Positions 7,039 through 15,547 of a stretch of DNA of 34,006 nucleotides are shown in pieces. This DNA is from Kiritimatiellia bacterium (GTDB taxonomy: Bacteria > Verrucomicrobiota > Kiritimatiellia > JAQICX01). The notes beneath the pieces are model-generated. The model saw nothing but the letters and a program-made list of their open reading frames with translations. It was not told where the DNA came from and made no database searches. Position 1 is the first letter of the stretch. Each line of letters opens with the position of its first letter. The position numbers and the translations under genes were made by a program. Where the stretch lies: the NCBI GenBank assembly GCA_027858345.1, contig JAQICX010000082.1, positions 1 through 34,006 of the forward strand. Reading direction: 5' to 3'.

Positions 7039-9178
7039 TAAGACGATTGAGCATGGCAGTCGTATGCCCGAAGATAAGAATGTAGATACCAACGTACGCC
7101 GCCGGATGGCACATAGTATGAGAACGTATGCAAGAAAGACACAGGATCTCATTATTAATACTGAGGATTTATGGAACTTTCAATCCGCGACTTGGCTTCA
7201 GCGGTGGAAGAATGCAGTGGATCTTTTGGCGGTTGCATCATTTGTGGATCCAACCAACGAGGAACTTCGCTTTGAACTGCTATTTGAGTACTCTCGCGTT
7301 GACATTTTAAGTAGCTATTCGACTCGAGATTATTGGACCTTCTCATGGCTGTTGGAGAAAGCTCAACTATGGAGCGAGTTTTGTGATGAATTTGGCTGCG
7401 AATGGGAGATGCCAAGCTGCATTTATCGGGACTGGATTTATGCGAATGATCTGCGTCATCGTGGATTGAGAACTTCGGGTTCAATATGTTTAAGGTCACT
7501 GGAAAATCTACGGAATAGTCTAGCTGATGCCCAAAACGGCCTGCCGGATGATGTTCGAGAGGCTCTTCTTGCTCAGACTGAACTAGACATTGCCAAGAAG
7601 AGTATTGCATTTACTAAAGAAACTCGATTTAAGAGGGGGCGGCTCATTAAGGATCCCTTGTCGGGATCCAAGCAGTCCAAGACAAGCAATGTAACCAATA
7701 AAATATGTGTTGCGAAGCGGGAGAGCTCCGAGTCGGAACGAAAGGGAGACCACTTTCCTCTTTCTACCAATGAAGCGATAATCATACACGAGCCGGCTCA
7801 ACCACCCACTGTTCAGGTTTCTTATGACAATGTCTCTTTTCTGAGGGATTTCTTTGTGCGAGAAGTAGAGAGCATCAGCGCAGATCATGGTCGCCTCTGG
7901 GTCTGCGTTGTAGGACAAAAATTATCAACGGTTAATGGTGCTGTTACCTACCTGTATGACCCATCCACAGATGTTTTGGCACGTTTGTCGAAACTCTATG
8001 GCAGGCATTCAATGCCGACATCGGTATCTGCCGGGAACAGTACCGTTTGGATGGGCTTTGATGGTGATGGCTTGTGGGAAGTAGATGCATCTTCTTTAAT
8101 TCCTACAAGGCACTGTATGCGAGATGGACTTGTTACCTCTCACATATCGTGTTTGGATGATACGGAAGACAACGTTTTCGTTGCTGGTAAGTCGAGTTGT
8201 GGCTACTGGATTGGAGTACTTAATAAGAAAAGTGGTGAATGGAGCCACTACAGATCACCTATGGACGGGGAGACCAAGCCTGTGCAAGTGACGTCAATAG
8301 CTGCGAACCAGAAATTGCTTGCTGTTTACTGTAAAAGTATATGGTCTACCGGATATGATATTCTTCTATGCCGCCTAGGCGATGGAGCATGGTTCGATGT
8401 GTTGGATACACTTCAAGAGCGGTATCCTAAAGTTTTTCCGGAACGCCGCTCTCTATCCTCAAAGGTAGTGGCTGTAGATGACTGGAGTGCATGGCTTCTT
8501 TCCGGCGACTATCTAGTCAAAGTGTCTGGATTGACGGGGGAGTTGGAGCAGTGTCTTCGCATGCCTAACCACCCAACATCAGTAATTACAGATGGTGATT
8601 ATTTCTGGATTGCCTGTTTCGATGGCAGGAACAATCCGACTATGGCAGTGAAAGTGTATTTGTTGCATAGACCGTCGATGAGTTTTTGTGCGGAGTTTTC
8701 AGTTGAGATGGGTGGGGTTGTCCAGTCAATGTGCCGTGAAGGCGGGCAGCTTTGGCTTGGTCAGGGAGGAGCTGTACACTCAAAGTTGAACGGCTGGAAG
8801 CATACTCTGGTGCATGCTGATGTGTCAAAGGTTCCTGGTTACGCCGATCAGATTCCACCATGGCAGAAATCAGAAGTTGTTACCAGTCGTGTCCGGTCTC
8901 TTGCAGACAGAGGAGCACTCCGCGACAAGTTTGTGGGTACATGGTTGTGTAATGGCATTGTCGAGGAACTCAATTCAGATGGGAGTTTTGTAGCGAAACG
9001 GGGAGGAAAACAGATTTCTACTGGCCGCTGGGAGATAGAGGGGCAGAATATCGTATGGTATTCAGGCAAGAGTAAAGACAGCAATCCTATCCTGACCATA
9101 ACTGAAGATACGTTTGTGCTTATGGAAATGAATCAGACTATTACTCGCCACATCCGAAAAGATCCAAGGGGGAAGTGA
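7019..9178 (+). CDS. CsgG-like/propeller protein, C-terminal part with lipocalin-like end
   Basis: This is the second piece of the gene broken at the G run. It has no signal peptide and no ribosome-binding site of its own. Its first residues (MVQQIVDKTIEH) continue the paralogue alignment, so translation alone is unlikely unless the frame is switched. Residues about 1-190 are helical (RRRMAHSMRTYARKTQ, VDLLAVASFVDPTNEELRFELL) and parallel the repeat-rich middle of the 9178 protein. After a charged linker, about 265-620 is a beta-propeller of the two-component-regulator/Kelch style (TVWMGFDGDGLWEVD, RDGLVTSHISCLDD, GQLWLGQGGAV). Residues about 630-715 (FVGTWLCNGIVEELNSDGSF, GRWEIEGQNIVWYSG) resemble lipocalin-like beta-barrel domains. 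The stop overlaps the next start (TGATG). Confidence 0.75.
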   Translation: MVQQIVDKTIEHGSRMPEDKNVDTNVRRRMAHSMRTYARKTQDLIINTEDLWNFQSATWLQRWKNAVDLLAVASFVDPTNEELRFELLFEYSRVDILSSYSTRDYWTFSWLLEKAQLWSEFCDEFGCEWEMPSCIYRDWIYANDLRHRGLRTSGSICLRSLENLRNSLADAQNGLPDDVREALLAQTELDIAKKSIAFTKETRFKRGRLIKDPLSGSKQSKTSNVTNKICVAKRESSESERKGDHFPLSTNEAIIIHEPAQPPTVQVSYDNVSFLRDFFVREVESISADHGRLWVCVVGQKLSTVNGAVTYLYDPSTDVLARLSKLYGRHSMPTSVSAGNSTVWMGFDGDGLWEVDASSLIPTRHCMRDGLVTSHISCLDDTEDNVFVAGKSSCGYWIGVLNKKSGEWSHYRSPMDGETKPVQVTSIAANQKLLAVYCKSIWSTGYDILLCRLGDGAWFDVLDTLQERYPKVFPERRSLSSKVVAVDDWSAWLLSGDYLVKVSGLTGELEQCLRMPNHPTSVITDGDYFWIACFDGRNNPTMAVKVYLLHRPSMSFCAEFSVEMGGVVQSMCREGGQLWLGQGGAVHSKLNGWKHTLVHADVSKVPGYADQIPPWQKSEVVTSRVRSLADRGALRDKFVGTWLCNGIVEELNSDGSFVAKRGGKQISTGRWEIEGQNIVWYSGKSKDSNPILTITEDTFVLMEMNQTITRHIRKDPRGK

Positions 9179-12100
9179 TGAACATGAATATATTTAAAAC
9201 AATATCAATTTTGATATGTTGTCTGGTCTGCGCAAGCTCGGCGGTCGCGACATCAAATAAAGCCCCTGCTGCGGAAATGTTGAGTAGAAAACCGACTGCA
9301 GTGGTGGCATTAGCGCCTTTATGGTCAGAAGATGATTCTTCGCCATGTGTGAGTGCCGCCCACCGTTTTACAGACATTCTTTATGCCGAACTGTTCAATT
9401 ATCCAGATGTAGAGTGTGTTGATCGAGCAAATATAGATCAAGCAATAAAGGAGTTGTTTCAATTGAGTGTTTCTAGTGAGCGTGGTACGTCTCTCAAGGT
9501 TGGCCACTGGGTTGAGGCTGATATTCTAATTCAAGGAGGCATTACTTTTGCAGAGAAGGAAGAAGACGGCCGAGTTTTAGTTCTAGAAGTTATAGACTTG
9601 TCGCGAGCAGAGTTACTTGCCTCAACACGAATACCTATACAACAGCACAAGCAAGAAATCCATAATACCAATGTACATCAAAATCCAGCATCAACTATAG
9701 TGATTACATCTCCTCGTGGTCCTGTGAAATATATGTATTCTATTGATAACAACATACTACTTGCATCGTTTAACGAAATCATCTCTAAAGCTATTGAGAT
9801 GCGTAAAAGTAGTAGCGGAAAAGTATTTATTGCTCCACTTTTCTTTAGCAACAAATCAGAGGAAACAGAGCGACTTGATTTCGCAGAAAGAGATTTGCTG
9901 GATGCCTTTGCTGCGGAGAACAAAAAACAGGCACAAATACATTTTATGAGCTTATCGAGTGCTGCCTCTGCTACCGAAGAACATAGTCTTGCTCTCAGTG
10001 GTCTTGTTGATGCAGAGTCAGATGAGTGGCGAGGTTTGGCTGATTATTATGTTTGGGGTTTTTACAAGGAACAATATCAATCGAAAATCCCTTTTGAGAA
10101 GGTTACAGTGAAATTTACCATCTTTACGTGGGATGGTATGTCGGCGCCAAAATCATTTTCTTTTGAAGAGCGGGTTGGCAATCTTGCAAACGTTTACCAA
10201 CTTATTATTCATGCAGCAATGAACTCTATCGGTCATGACAAGGAAAATTCTGCATACTCTGATGAGTTGAGGAAGACTGTTGCGGATAGCTTGTTTCTGC
10301 AAGCTAGGCTTGATATTGATAATGCCTTCCTCGATAAAAACCACCGTGAGGGGGCAGCAATAAACGATAACATGAAAAGTCAACACAGAAGAATCCTTAG
10401 GATGCTAGAAACTGCTCATTTTTTCTATCCGGAGAGCGATGTTATCGCTCGTGAACTGCTAATTGAGAAGTATAATAGAGTATTCTTGTCCGACAAGTCA
10501 CATTGGGCTCGAAACTACAAATGGGATCAAATCCATATCAATCAGGCTCGAGACTGGATAAAATATGCAGATTGCTATGGGTTCGCTTTTGATATTCCAT
10601 ACATGCCGATAATCAAGGGTAAAAAAATCCGTGATGAGCGAATATTTCCGTATGAAGGCGGAAGAATCTATTTTGAAAATTACATGCGTCTATCTGGTCA
10701 AACGTGGCCAGCAAATAATTATTACTCGTCTTTATCCTCTCATGAAAAGAATGTATACAGGGAAAATTGGAGTCGTCAATATATTGACAGTCTAGAAAGG
10801 GTATTCAATGACAAGGAGTTAACAGATTGGATTCCTGTAGCTAGACTCTGGTTTGGACGCTCCTTAGCAGACATTGACCCAAAGCAACGTGTTCGTTTTC
10901 TGGATATTGTTTCTTCTCATATATTCGAGAATGACACAGACAACTGTTGGAGCAAAAATTTGCCTGTAATAAAGCAGGCCTACAAGAGTCTTGGTGTGCT
11001 TGAACGTATGCCGGTTATGCAAACAAAATCTTTCAGTTCTCTACGTACTAAAACAGAGAAGCAAGTAGATATTAAGAGCACTCATACAAAGAAAGCTTCT
11101 TCATCCGGTGCAAAGAGAAGGTTTAGGTTTTATGCTCCGGAGTGTTTGCCTCCCAGTCTGAATGTGAATATGCGCAGTTTGCCTTTGGATAAATTTTGCA
11201 AACCAAAACAATGTTCGACAATGGCCTTCCTCCAAGGGCAGCTCTACTTCAGTACAGGGAACACGACTGAGTGGTCTTCTGGTTATCAATCCAAAGTCGG
11301 TTGCTACAATCCAATGACTGGTTCTTTGCAAAGCTTGACAGAGAAATTAGGTGTGAAATCGCATATAAAATCAATACAATGTAGTGATAATCGAATATGG
11401 TTTCTAGGCCCTTCAGATGGTGCGGTAACCTTAAAACCATCACGTCATTTCACGTTTCGTGATGGACTACCCACAATGCATATTGAGTGTAGTACACTCA
11501 TGAATGGGCGTATTTATGTTGGTGGTGGCAAGACACAGGCTGCTTGTGGTTATTATGACGCCGAACAAGATAGCTGGTTGGATCTGAAAGTGCCTCTGAT
11601 AAGAAAGCTTGCAGGCAAGCTGTTGCCTCCGGCTCCTATCACAGTCATGGGTTCGTTTGATGATTGTCTTCTTATCTATGGTGGTAACATTGAGCGGTCT
11701 GACTCATTTGGACGTTATGATTCTCGTGCAGAAAACGATACTTCTGCATATTTGTATTTATATAACTGTCGTTCCGGGATCTGGAGTGATGTTGGACTAA
11801 AACTATTCAATGATTCAAAATTGTTAAGATGGAATGGGTGGCATAAGCAGTTTGAACCATTTATGAAAGTAACATCAATTAAGTCTGACCAGACTGGTTT
11901 TTGGATTGGAAGTCATGATGGTTTAGTCCATTATAATCCGCATCTTGATGTAGTCAGAGCTTGGATGCCAGCCCACAATTTACTCATTGATGAATCTAAC
12001 CCCTTGTTTGCGAAAAGGCAGGAGTACTTCCTCATGCGGAGTCAGAACAATTCTGACTATCGAGATGCTGTTCCAATCACTCGTCTTGCAGGAAAAATTA

Positions 12101-12519
12101 CAGCTCTAGCGGGTGATGATGAATTCCTGTATATTGCGACTAGACCTTATGACATATTGAACACTGGACATAGCAATCCGCCTTGGCAAAAGCCACGAGT
12201 ATTTGTTTTAAGCAAGAAGACATTCCGTTGGCTTGGCCAATTTGAAGTTCCTGGTTGCAAAACCATTATGGCAATGGAAAATTCTCATGACAAACTGTGG
12301 GTCGCACCATTTAGCATGGGGCATTTCAATAAAGTTTTAATCTTTGAGATCAATAAGTCATCGTTTTTAGCCCCCCCCCGTTCACTGATTTATGACAAGG
12401 TACCAAATGAAGAAATAGAAGGCAGGGTTGCGGAGCTTCCCGAGGATCAGCGACAAAAATACTACTTTCTGTCAAATGCTGAAACATTTGTTGACTACGA
12501 GGATAAGGAGTTGAAGTGA
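9178..12519 (+). CDS. Large exported CsgG-like/beta-propeller protein
   Basis: ATG 9178 overlaps the previous stop. The ATG two codons later (9184) is equally possible and matches the start of the paralogue at 19584. The signal peptide (MNIFKTISILICCLVCAS) is nearly base-for-base identical to that paralogue. The product is about 1,113 residues. Module 1 (about 38-140) has TAVVALAPLWSEDD, VECVDRANIDQAIKEL and ADILIQGGITF, the CsgG-like hallmarks. Module 2 (about 215-310) has VFIAPLFFSNKSEE and DYYVWGFYKEQY. A helical middle (about 340-600) follows. Then comes a beta-propeller at about 660-1080 with NRIWFLGPSDGAVTL, RDGLPTMHIECSTL, GFWIGSHDGLVHYNP and KLWVAPFSMGHF blades. A run of nine C (12371-12379) lies in frame near the 3' end. 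It is a full-length relative of the broken gene before it. The location should be periplasmic or secreted, and the function is unknown. Confidence 0.85.
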   Translation: MNMNIFKTISILICCLVCASSAVATSNKAPAAEMLSRKPTAVVALAPLWSEDDSSPCVSAAHRFTDILYAELFNYPDVECVDRANIDQAIKELFQLSVSSERGTSLKVGHWVEADILIQGGITFAEKEEDGRVLVLEVIDLSRAELLASTRIPIQQHKQEIHNTNVHQNPASTIVITSPRGPVKYMYSIDNNILLASFNEIISKAIEMRKSSSGKVFIAPLFFSNKSEETERLDFAERDLLDAFAAENKKQAQIHFMSLSSAASATEEHSLALSGLVDAESDEWRGLADYYVWGFYKEQYQSKIPFEKVTVKFTIFTWDGMSAPKSFSFEERVGNLANVYQLIIHAAMNSIGHDKENSAYSDELRKTVADSLFLQARLDIDNAFLDKNHREGAAINDNMKSQHRRILRMLETAHFFYPESDVIARELLIEKYNRVFLSDKSHWARNYKWDQIHINQARDWIKYADCYGFAFDIPYMPIIKGKKIRDERIFPYEGGRIYFENYMRLSGQTWPANNYYSSLSSHEKNVYRENWSRQYIDSLERVFNDKELTDWIPVARLWFGRSLADIDPKQRVRFLDIVSSHIFENDTDNCWSKNLPVIKQAYKSLGVLERMPVMQTKSFSSLRTKTEKQVDIKSTHTKKASSSGAKRRFRFYAPECLPPSLNVNMRSLPLDKFCKPKQCSTMAFLQGQLYFSTGNTTEWSSGYQSKVGCYNPMTGSLQSLTEKLGVKSHIKSIQCSDNRIWFLGPSDGAVTLKPSRHFTFRDGLPTMHIECSTLMNGRIYVGGGKTQAACGYYDAEQDSWLDLKVPLIRKLAGKLLPPAPITVMGSFDDCLLIYGGNIERSDSFGRYDSRAENDTSAYLYLYNCRSGIWSDVGLKLFNDSKLLRWNGWHKQFEPFMKVTSIKSDQTGFWIGSHDGLVHYNPHLDVVRAWMPAHNLLIDESNPLFAKRQEYFLMRSQNNSDYRDAVPITRLAGKITALAGDDEFLYIATRPYDILNTGHSNPPWQKPRVFVLSKKTFRWLGQFEVPGCKTIMAMENSHDKLWVAPFSMGHFNKVLIFEINKSSFLAPPRSLIYDKVPNEEIEGRVAELPEDQRQKYYFLSNAETFVDYEDKELK
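12371..12379 (+). other. Nine-C homopolymer inside the propeller gene
   Basis: Nine consecutive C code for part of A-P-P-R near the C-terminus of the 9178 protein and keep the frame open. Slippage here would truncate or alter only the last roughly 45 residues. Confidence 0.85.
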
Positions 12520-12579
12520 ACGTAATTAGACTATGGATAAAGCCCGTATAATGAACATAATTAAAACCATCGAAGTTGA

Positions 12580-12608
12580 TTGAGAAATATTACATTAAGA
12601 TGTATAAT
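12580..12608 (+). promoter_or_regulatory. Probable sigma-70 promoter for the 12647 operon
   Basis: TTGAGA (12580-12585), a 17-base spacer and a perfect TATAAT (12603-12608) lie 38 bases before the ATG at 12647, with the gene's AAAGGA ribosome-binding site in between. In the matching decayed leader at 6001 the -10 is changed to TATGAC. The spacing and both boxes are close to consensus; no experiment supports it. Confidence 0.65.
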
Positions 12609-12646
12609 TACAAATTAAGACAACCTAAAAACAATAAAGGAAAAGC

Positions 12647-13537
12647 ATGAATAAATCAATATCAAAAATGACAGTAGTCGGTATGGCTGTTGTTATATTC
12701 TTGGTAACAACAAGCTTTGTTTTAGCGAATAAGAGTATTGAGGAGTTAGATTCGAAATCTCCCAACGGTACGGAATCAATACTCGGGGACGGTAAAACAG
12801 GTTTGAATGCTAAAAATATAATAGGAAACACTAGTTCTAATGTTCTAACCACAAGTTACACCCAAGACAATAATTTTCCCATACGCTACTTCGGGCCGAT
12901 TCAACCCCTATCCATGGACGATGAACATGATTTGAGGTCTGTCATCAAAAATTCTAAATATTCCGAACCATGGTTTGCTCTGATTGAAAGAAATGATTCA
13001 GGGACTAAAGAGGCTTATATCTTTGCCAGATTATTTTTCCATCCAGAGGAAAACTACAAGCAAGCATACAAAGGGGAGTTTATATTTCTACAAAAACAAT
13101 TAAATAGCATAGAGTGGCTGGTTGGACATAAAAAAAGACCGTATTTCTACCTTCAGCCTGAAGGTGAAAGTATAAAACCACCGGATTATGTGCCTGAATA
13201 CGGAGATTATCCTGCGTTCTTGTCCGAATACTTGTCGATCAACCATAAAATTTTGTTTACAGATGCTTTTATTCAACTTTATAGGACAATCGCATTAACT
13301 ACAGCCGCTAACCCTGAAAAAGGGGCATTATTCCATATTTGTCAATATAATGGCAAAATTCAGCTTAGCACAACATCGTTTTTCTCAAATGCTATTCAAC
13401 AGGATGGCATGACCTACTATGCAACTCCTGACTCCGGAGTTTGGAGAATCGAGGAAAGTAAAAAGATAGTTGGAAACCAGGCTGCACCACAGAGTAAATA
13501 CCATTTCATATGTGAATCATATAGGATAAAACCATGA
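12647..13537 (+). CDS. Exported protein of unknown function, coupled to a CsgG-like/ankyrin gene
   Basis: The 296-residue product starts after AAAGGAAAAGC and has a signal peptide (MNKSISKMTVVGMAVVIFLV..., cleavage probably after FVLA, about residue 27). A low-complexity serine/asparagine linker (about 28-75) is followed by a compact domain (about 80-296) with many aromatic residues: FPIRYFGPIQPLS, AYIFARLFFHPEENY, FLQKQLNSIEWLVGHKKRPYF and a C-terminal YHFICESYRIKP. I do not recognise the family. Its stop overlaps the next start (ATGA), so the two are co-translated and probably work together. A strong sigma-70-type promoter precedes it. A truncated relative of its leader and first codons lies at 6001-6109. 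Confidence 0.82.
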   Translation: MNKSISKMTVVGMAVVIFLVTTSFVLANKSIEELDSKSPNGTESILGDGKTGLNAKNIIGNTSSNVLTTSYTQDNNFPIRYFGPIQPLSMDDEHDLRSVIKNSKYSEPWFALIERNDSGTKEAYIFARLFFHPEENYKQAYKGEFIFLQKQLNSIEWLVGHKKRPYFYLQPEGESIKPPDYVPEYGDYPAFLSEYLSINHKILFTDAFIQLYRTIALTTAANPEKGALFHICQYNGKIQLSTTSFFSNAIQQDGMTYYATPDSGVWRIEESKKIVGNQAAPQSKYHFICESYRIKP

Positions 13538-15444
13538 TAAAACAAATAACTACATTCTTGTCAAGAATCTTCATTATGGCTCTTTATATAGCCGTAATGT
13601 CACAATCTTATGCCGCAACAAATGTGCTGCACGTTGCTGTAGTTACACCTAGTGATGATACTATTTTGTTGGCAGCTACAGACTTGGCTGAAGTTGAACT
13701 TAGCCAAAAAAAAGATATCGTTTTACTTGAACGAGACCAAATGAAAAGATTGCTTGACGAGCATAAAATCAACCTTTCTGGTTTTGTTGATGCTGAGGAT
13801 GCCTTGAAGCTTGGAAATATACTAGGAGTAGACTGTTTCGTTATTTTGCAACGTAGTGATGTTGATAATAGAGTTATTAGCCTTGTTGCTTTTCACACAG
13901 AAACAGGAGTTCGCTTACTACATGAAACTTTCGTGGATTATAATGTTGAATTACTATCAGATACAATTATCAAATCTGTAACAAAAATGGTTTATAAAAC
14001 AACATCGGATCAAAGCAAAATATTTACTGTATCAGTATTACCCATGCAGAATGCTGAATTCTCTAGTACTGAGAATGTTTTATGTTCGGGGGTGGACATG
14101 CTTGTCGAGCAATCTCTGCTGAAACTGCCTTCGGTTACCCTTCTTGAAAGAAAACAGCTGAACTACCTTCTTCGCGACAAATGGATGGGATTCTCTGCAC
14201 AGTCTAACTCTAACGAAGCCAACCTGCTACTCGGCAGTGGGCGTTATATTGAGACAGAATTAATACGAAGAGCTGATGGAAAGCCAGGTTGTGCTGTGAC
14301 CGTTTGGATTAAAGACAGACAACGAAATGAGATAGGTAAACAAACATGTCTGAGTTCTAGCATGAAAGCTCAAGATGTTTTTGAATCAATTTGGCCTTTT
14401 ATTGAGCAAGAGTTTGGGAAAGGTAAGGAGTTTATAGAAGAGTCAGATCCTATAGTAGAGTCGTGTCTACTTATGCAAGAAGCTTCTAGATTGAAGAAAA
14501 AAGATAGACCGTTTGCCGCATTGCGTTGCGCAGAGGCTGCATGTGCAGTTTATGATTCTAATCTTAATAGAAGAACGCTTGCTGATTACCAGATGAAGGC
14601 GGCCCTAGAAATACTAGATAGTAATGACTTGAGCATCCGTAAACTTGATTTAATGCTTGAATTGTTTATCAATGGCGCAAAAGCAAAAGTGGATAACTCT
14701 AAAAAAAGAGCATATTACTATGAATTTAGATCTCTATTATCTGGAAATCAAAGATTTGCAGAAAACGATCTTGGTATATTTGTACATGTCGAGAAACTGA
14801 ACAGAGTCTTGGATGATATTGTAAAAACAAGTGATATTTCTCAGGAAACACTGAGTATGGAAAAAAACTCGGGGAGGCTTGTATACAGCAAAACGTCTCC
14901 TGCAAAAGAATTTTCCAATATGAAAATGCTGAATCCGGATTTGACTTTTGATCAGGTAGCTATGCAAGCTGTTAGAAGCAAACGCTTGGATCTTTTGAAC
15001 TATGCACTAGACAATGGAGCCAATATAAATGAGCCAAAATTGATTTATCACGCAGCTCTAAGCAATTTTCAAGTTTTGAAGAATCTTGTCGAACGTGGAG
15101 CCGACACGAAAGCAAAAGCATATAGAGATGGAGTTCTTAATAAAATATGTAGCGACTCTTTTTGTTTCACAAACATGGGCTCTTGGGCTGACCTTCAGTA
15201 TAATGTTGTTATAAGATATTTGCTGGAACACGGAGCCGACATTAATTGTCCTGATGAATATCACAGTGATACACCTCTTATGGAAGCTATTAAACATAAG
15301 CGTCCTTTTTGTACTCAAACTCTAATGGAATTTGGAGCAGATTTGTCTCATAAAAATTACGATGGAAAAACAGCTCGAGATCTTGCCGTTGAAGTTAGTA
15401 TGCCGGAAATAGTGGAAGCTATAGACAAACAAGTAAAACAATGA
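13534..15444 (+). CDS. Exported CsgG-like protein with C-terminal ankyrin repeats
   Basis: The start overlaps the upstream stop (ATGA). The 636-residue product has a signal peptide (about 1-28, ending SQSYAAT). It has two CsgG-like modules: about 30-145 (LHVAVVTPSDD, IVLLERDQMKRLLDEHKI, LGVDCFVILQRS) and about 165-290 (FTVSVLPMQNAEF, VTLLERKQLNYLLRDK). A TPR-like helical stretch follows at about 305-345 (EASRLKKKDRPFAALRCAEAA). The last 165 residues (about 470-632) are ankyrin repeats: RLDLLNYALDNGANINEP, FQVLKNLVERGADTKAK, VVIRYLLEHGADINCPDE, TPLMEAIKHKRPF and FCTQTLMEFGADLSHKNYDG. Ankyrin repeats bind proteins, so this paralogue has swapped the propeller for a protein-docking end. Exported ankyrin proteins can act outside the cell or in the periplasm; which applies here is not visible. 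Confidence 0.85.
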   Translation: MIKQITTFLSRIFIMALYIAVMSQSYAATNVLHVAVVTPSDDTILLAATDLAEVELSQKKDIVLLERDQMKRLLDEHKINLSGFVDAEDALKLGNILGVDCFVILQRSDVDNRVISLVAFHTETGVRLLHETFVDYNVELLSDTIIKSVTKMVYKTTSDQSKIFTVSVLPMQNAEFSSTENVLCSGVDMLVEQSLLKLPSVTLLERKQLNYLLRDKWMGFSAQSNSNEANLLLGSGRYIETELIRRADGKPGCAVTVWIKDRQRNEIGKQTCLSSSMKAQDVFESIWPFIEQEFGKGKEFIEESDPIVESCLLMQEASRLKKKDRPFAALRCAEAACAVYDSNLNRRTLADYQMKAALEILDSNDLSIRKLDLMLELFINGAKAKVDNSKKRAYYYEFRSLLSGNQRFAENDLGIFVHVEKLNRVLDDIVKTSDISQETLSMEKNSGRLVYSKTSPAKEFSNMKMLNPDLTFDQVAMQAVRSKRLDLLNYALDNGANINEPKLIYHAALSNFQVLKNLVERGADTKAKAYRDGVLNKICSDSFCFTNMGSWADLQYNVVIRYLLEHGADINCPDEYHSDTPLMEAIKHKRPFCTQTLMEFGADLSHKNYDGKTARDLAVEVSMPEIVEAIDKQVKQ

Positions 15445-15547
15445 TACCGAAAGTTAAACAAGTGTTGTTGTGTGAAGAATTAAATATTGTGATTTGCTCG
15501 AAAGAAGTTATTAGTAATAGTTATCTAAAATAAAGGATATGTATATA

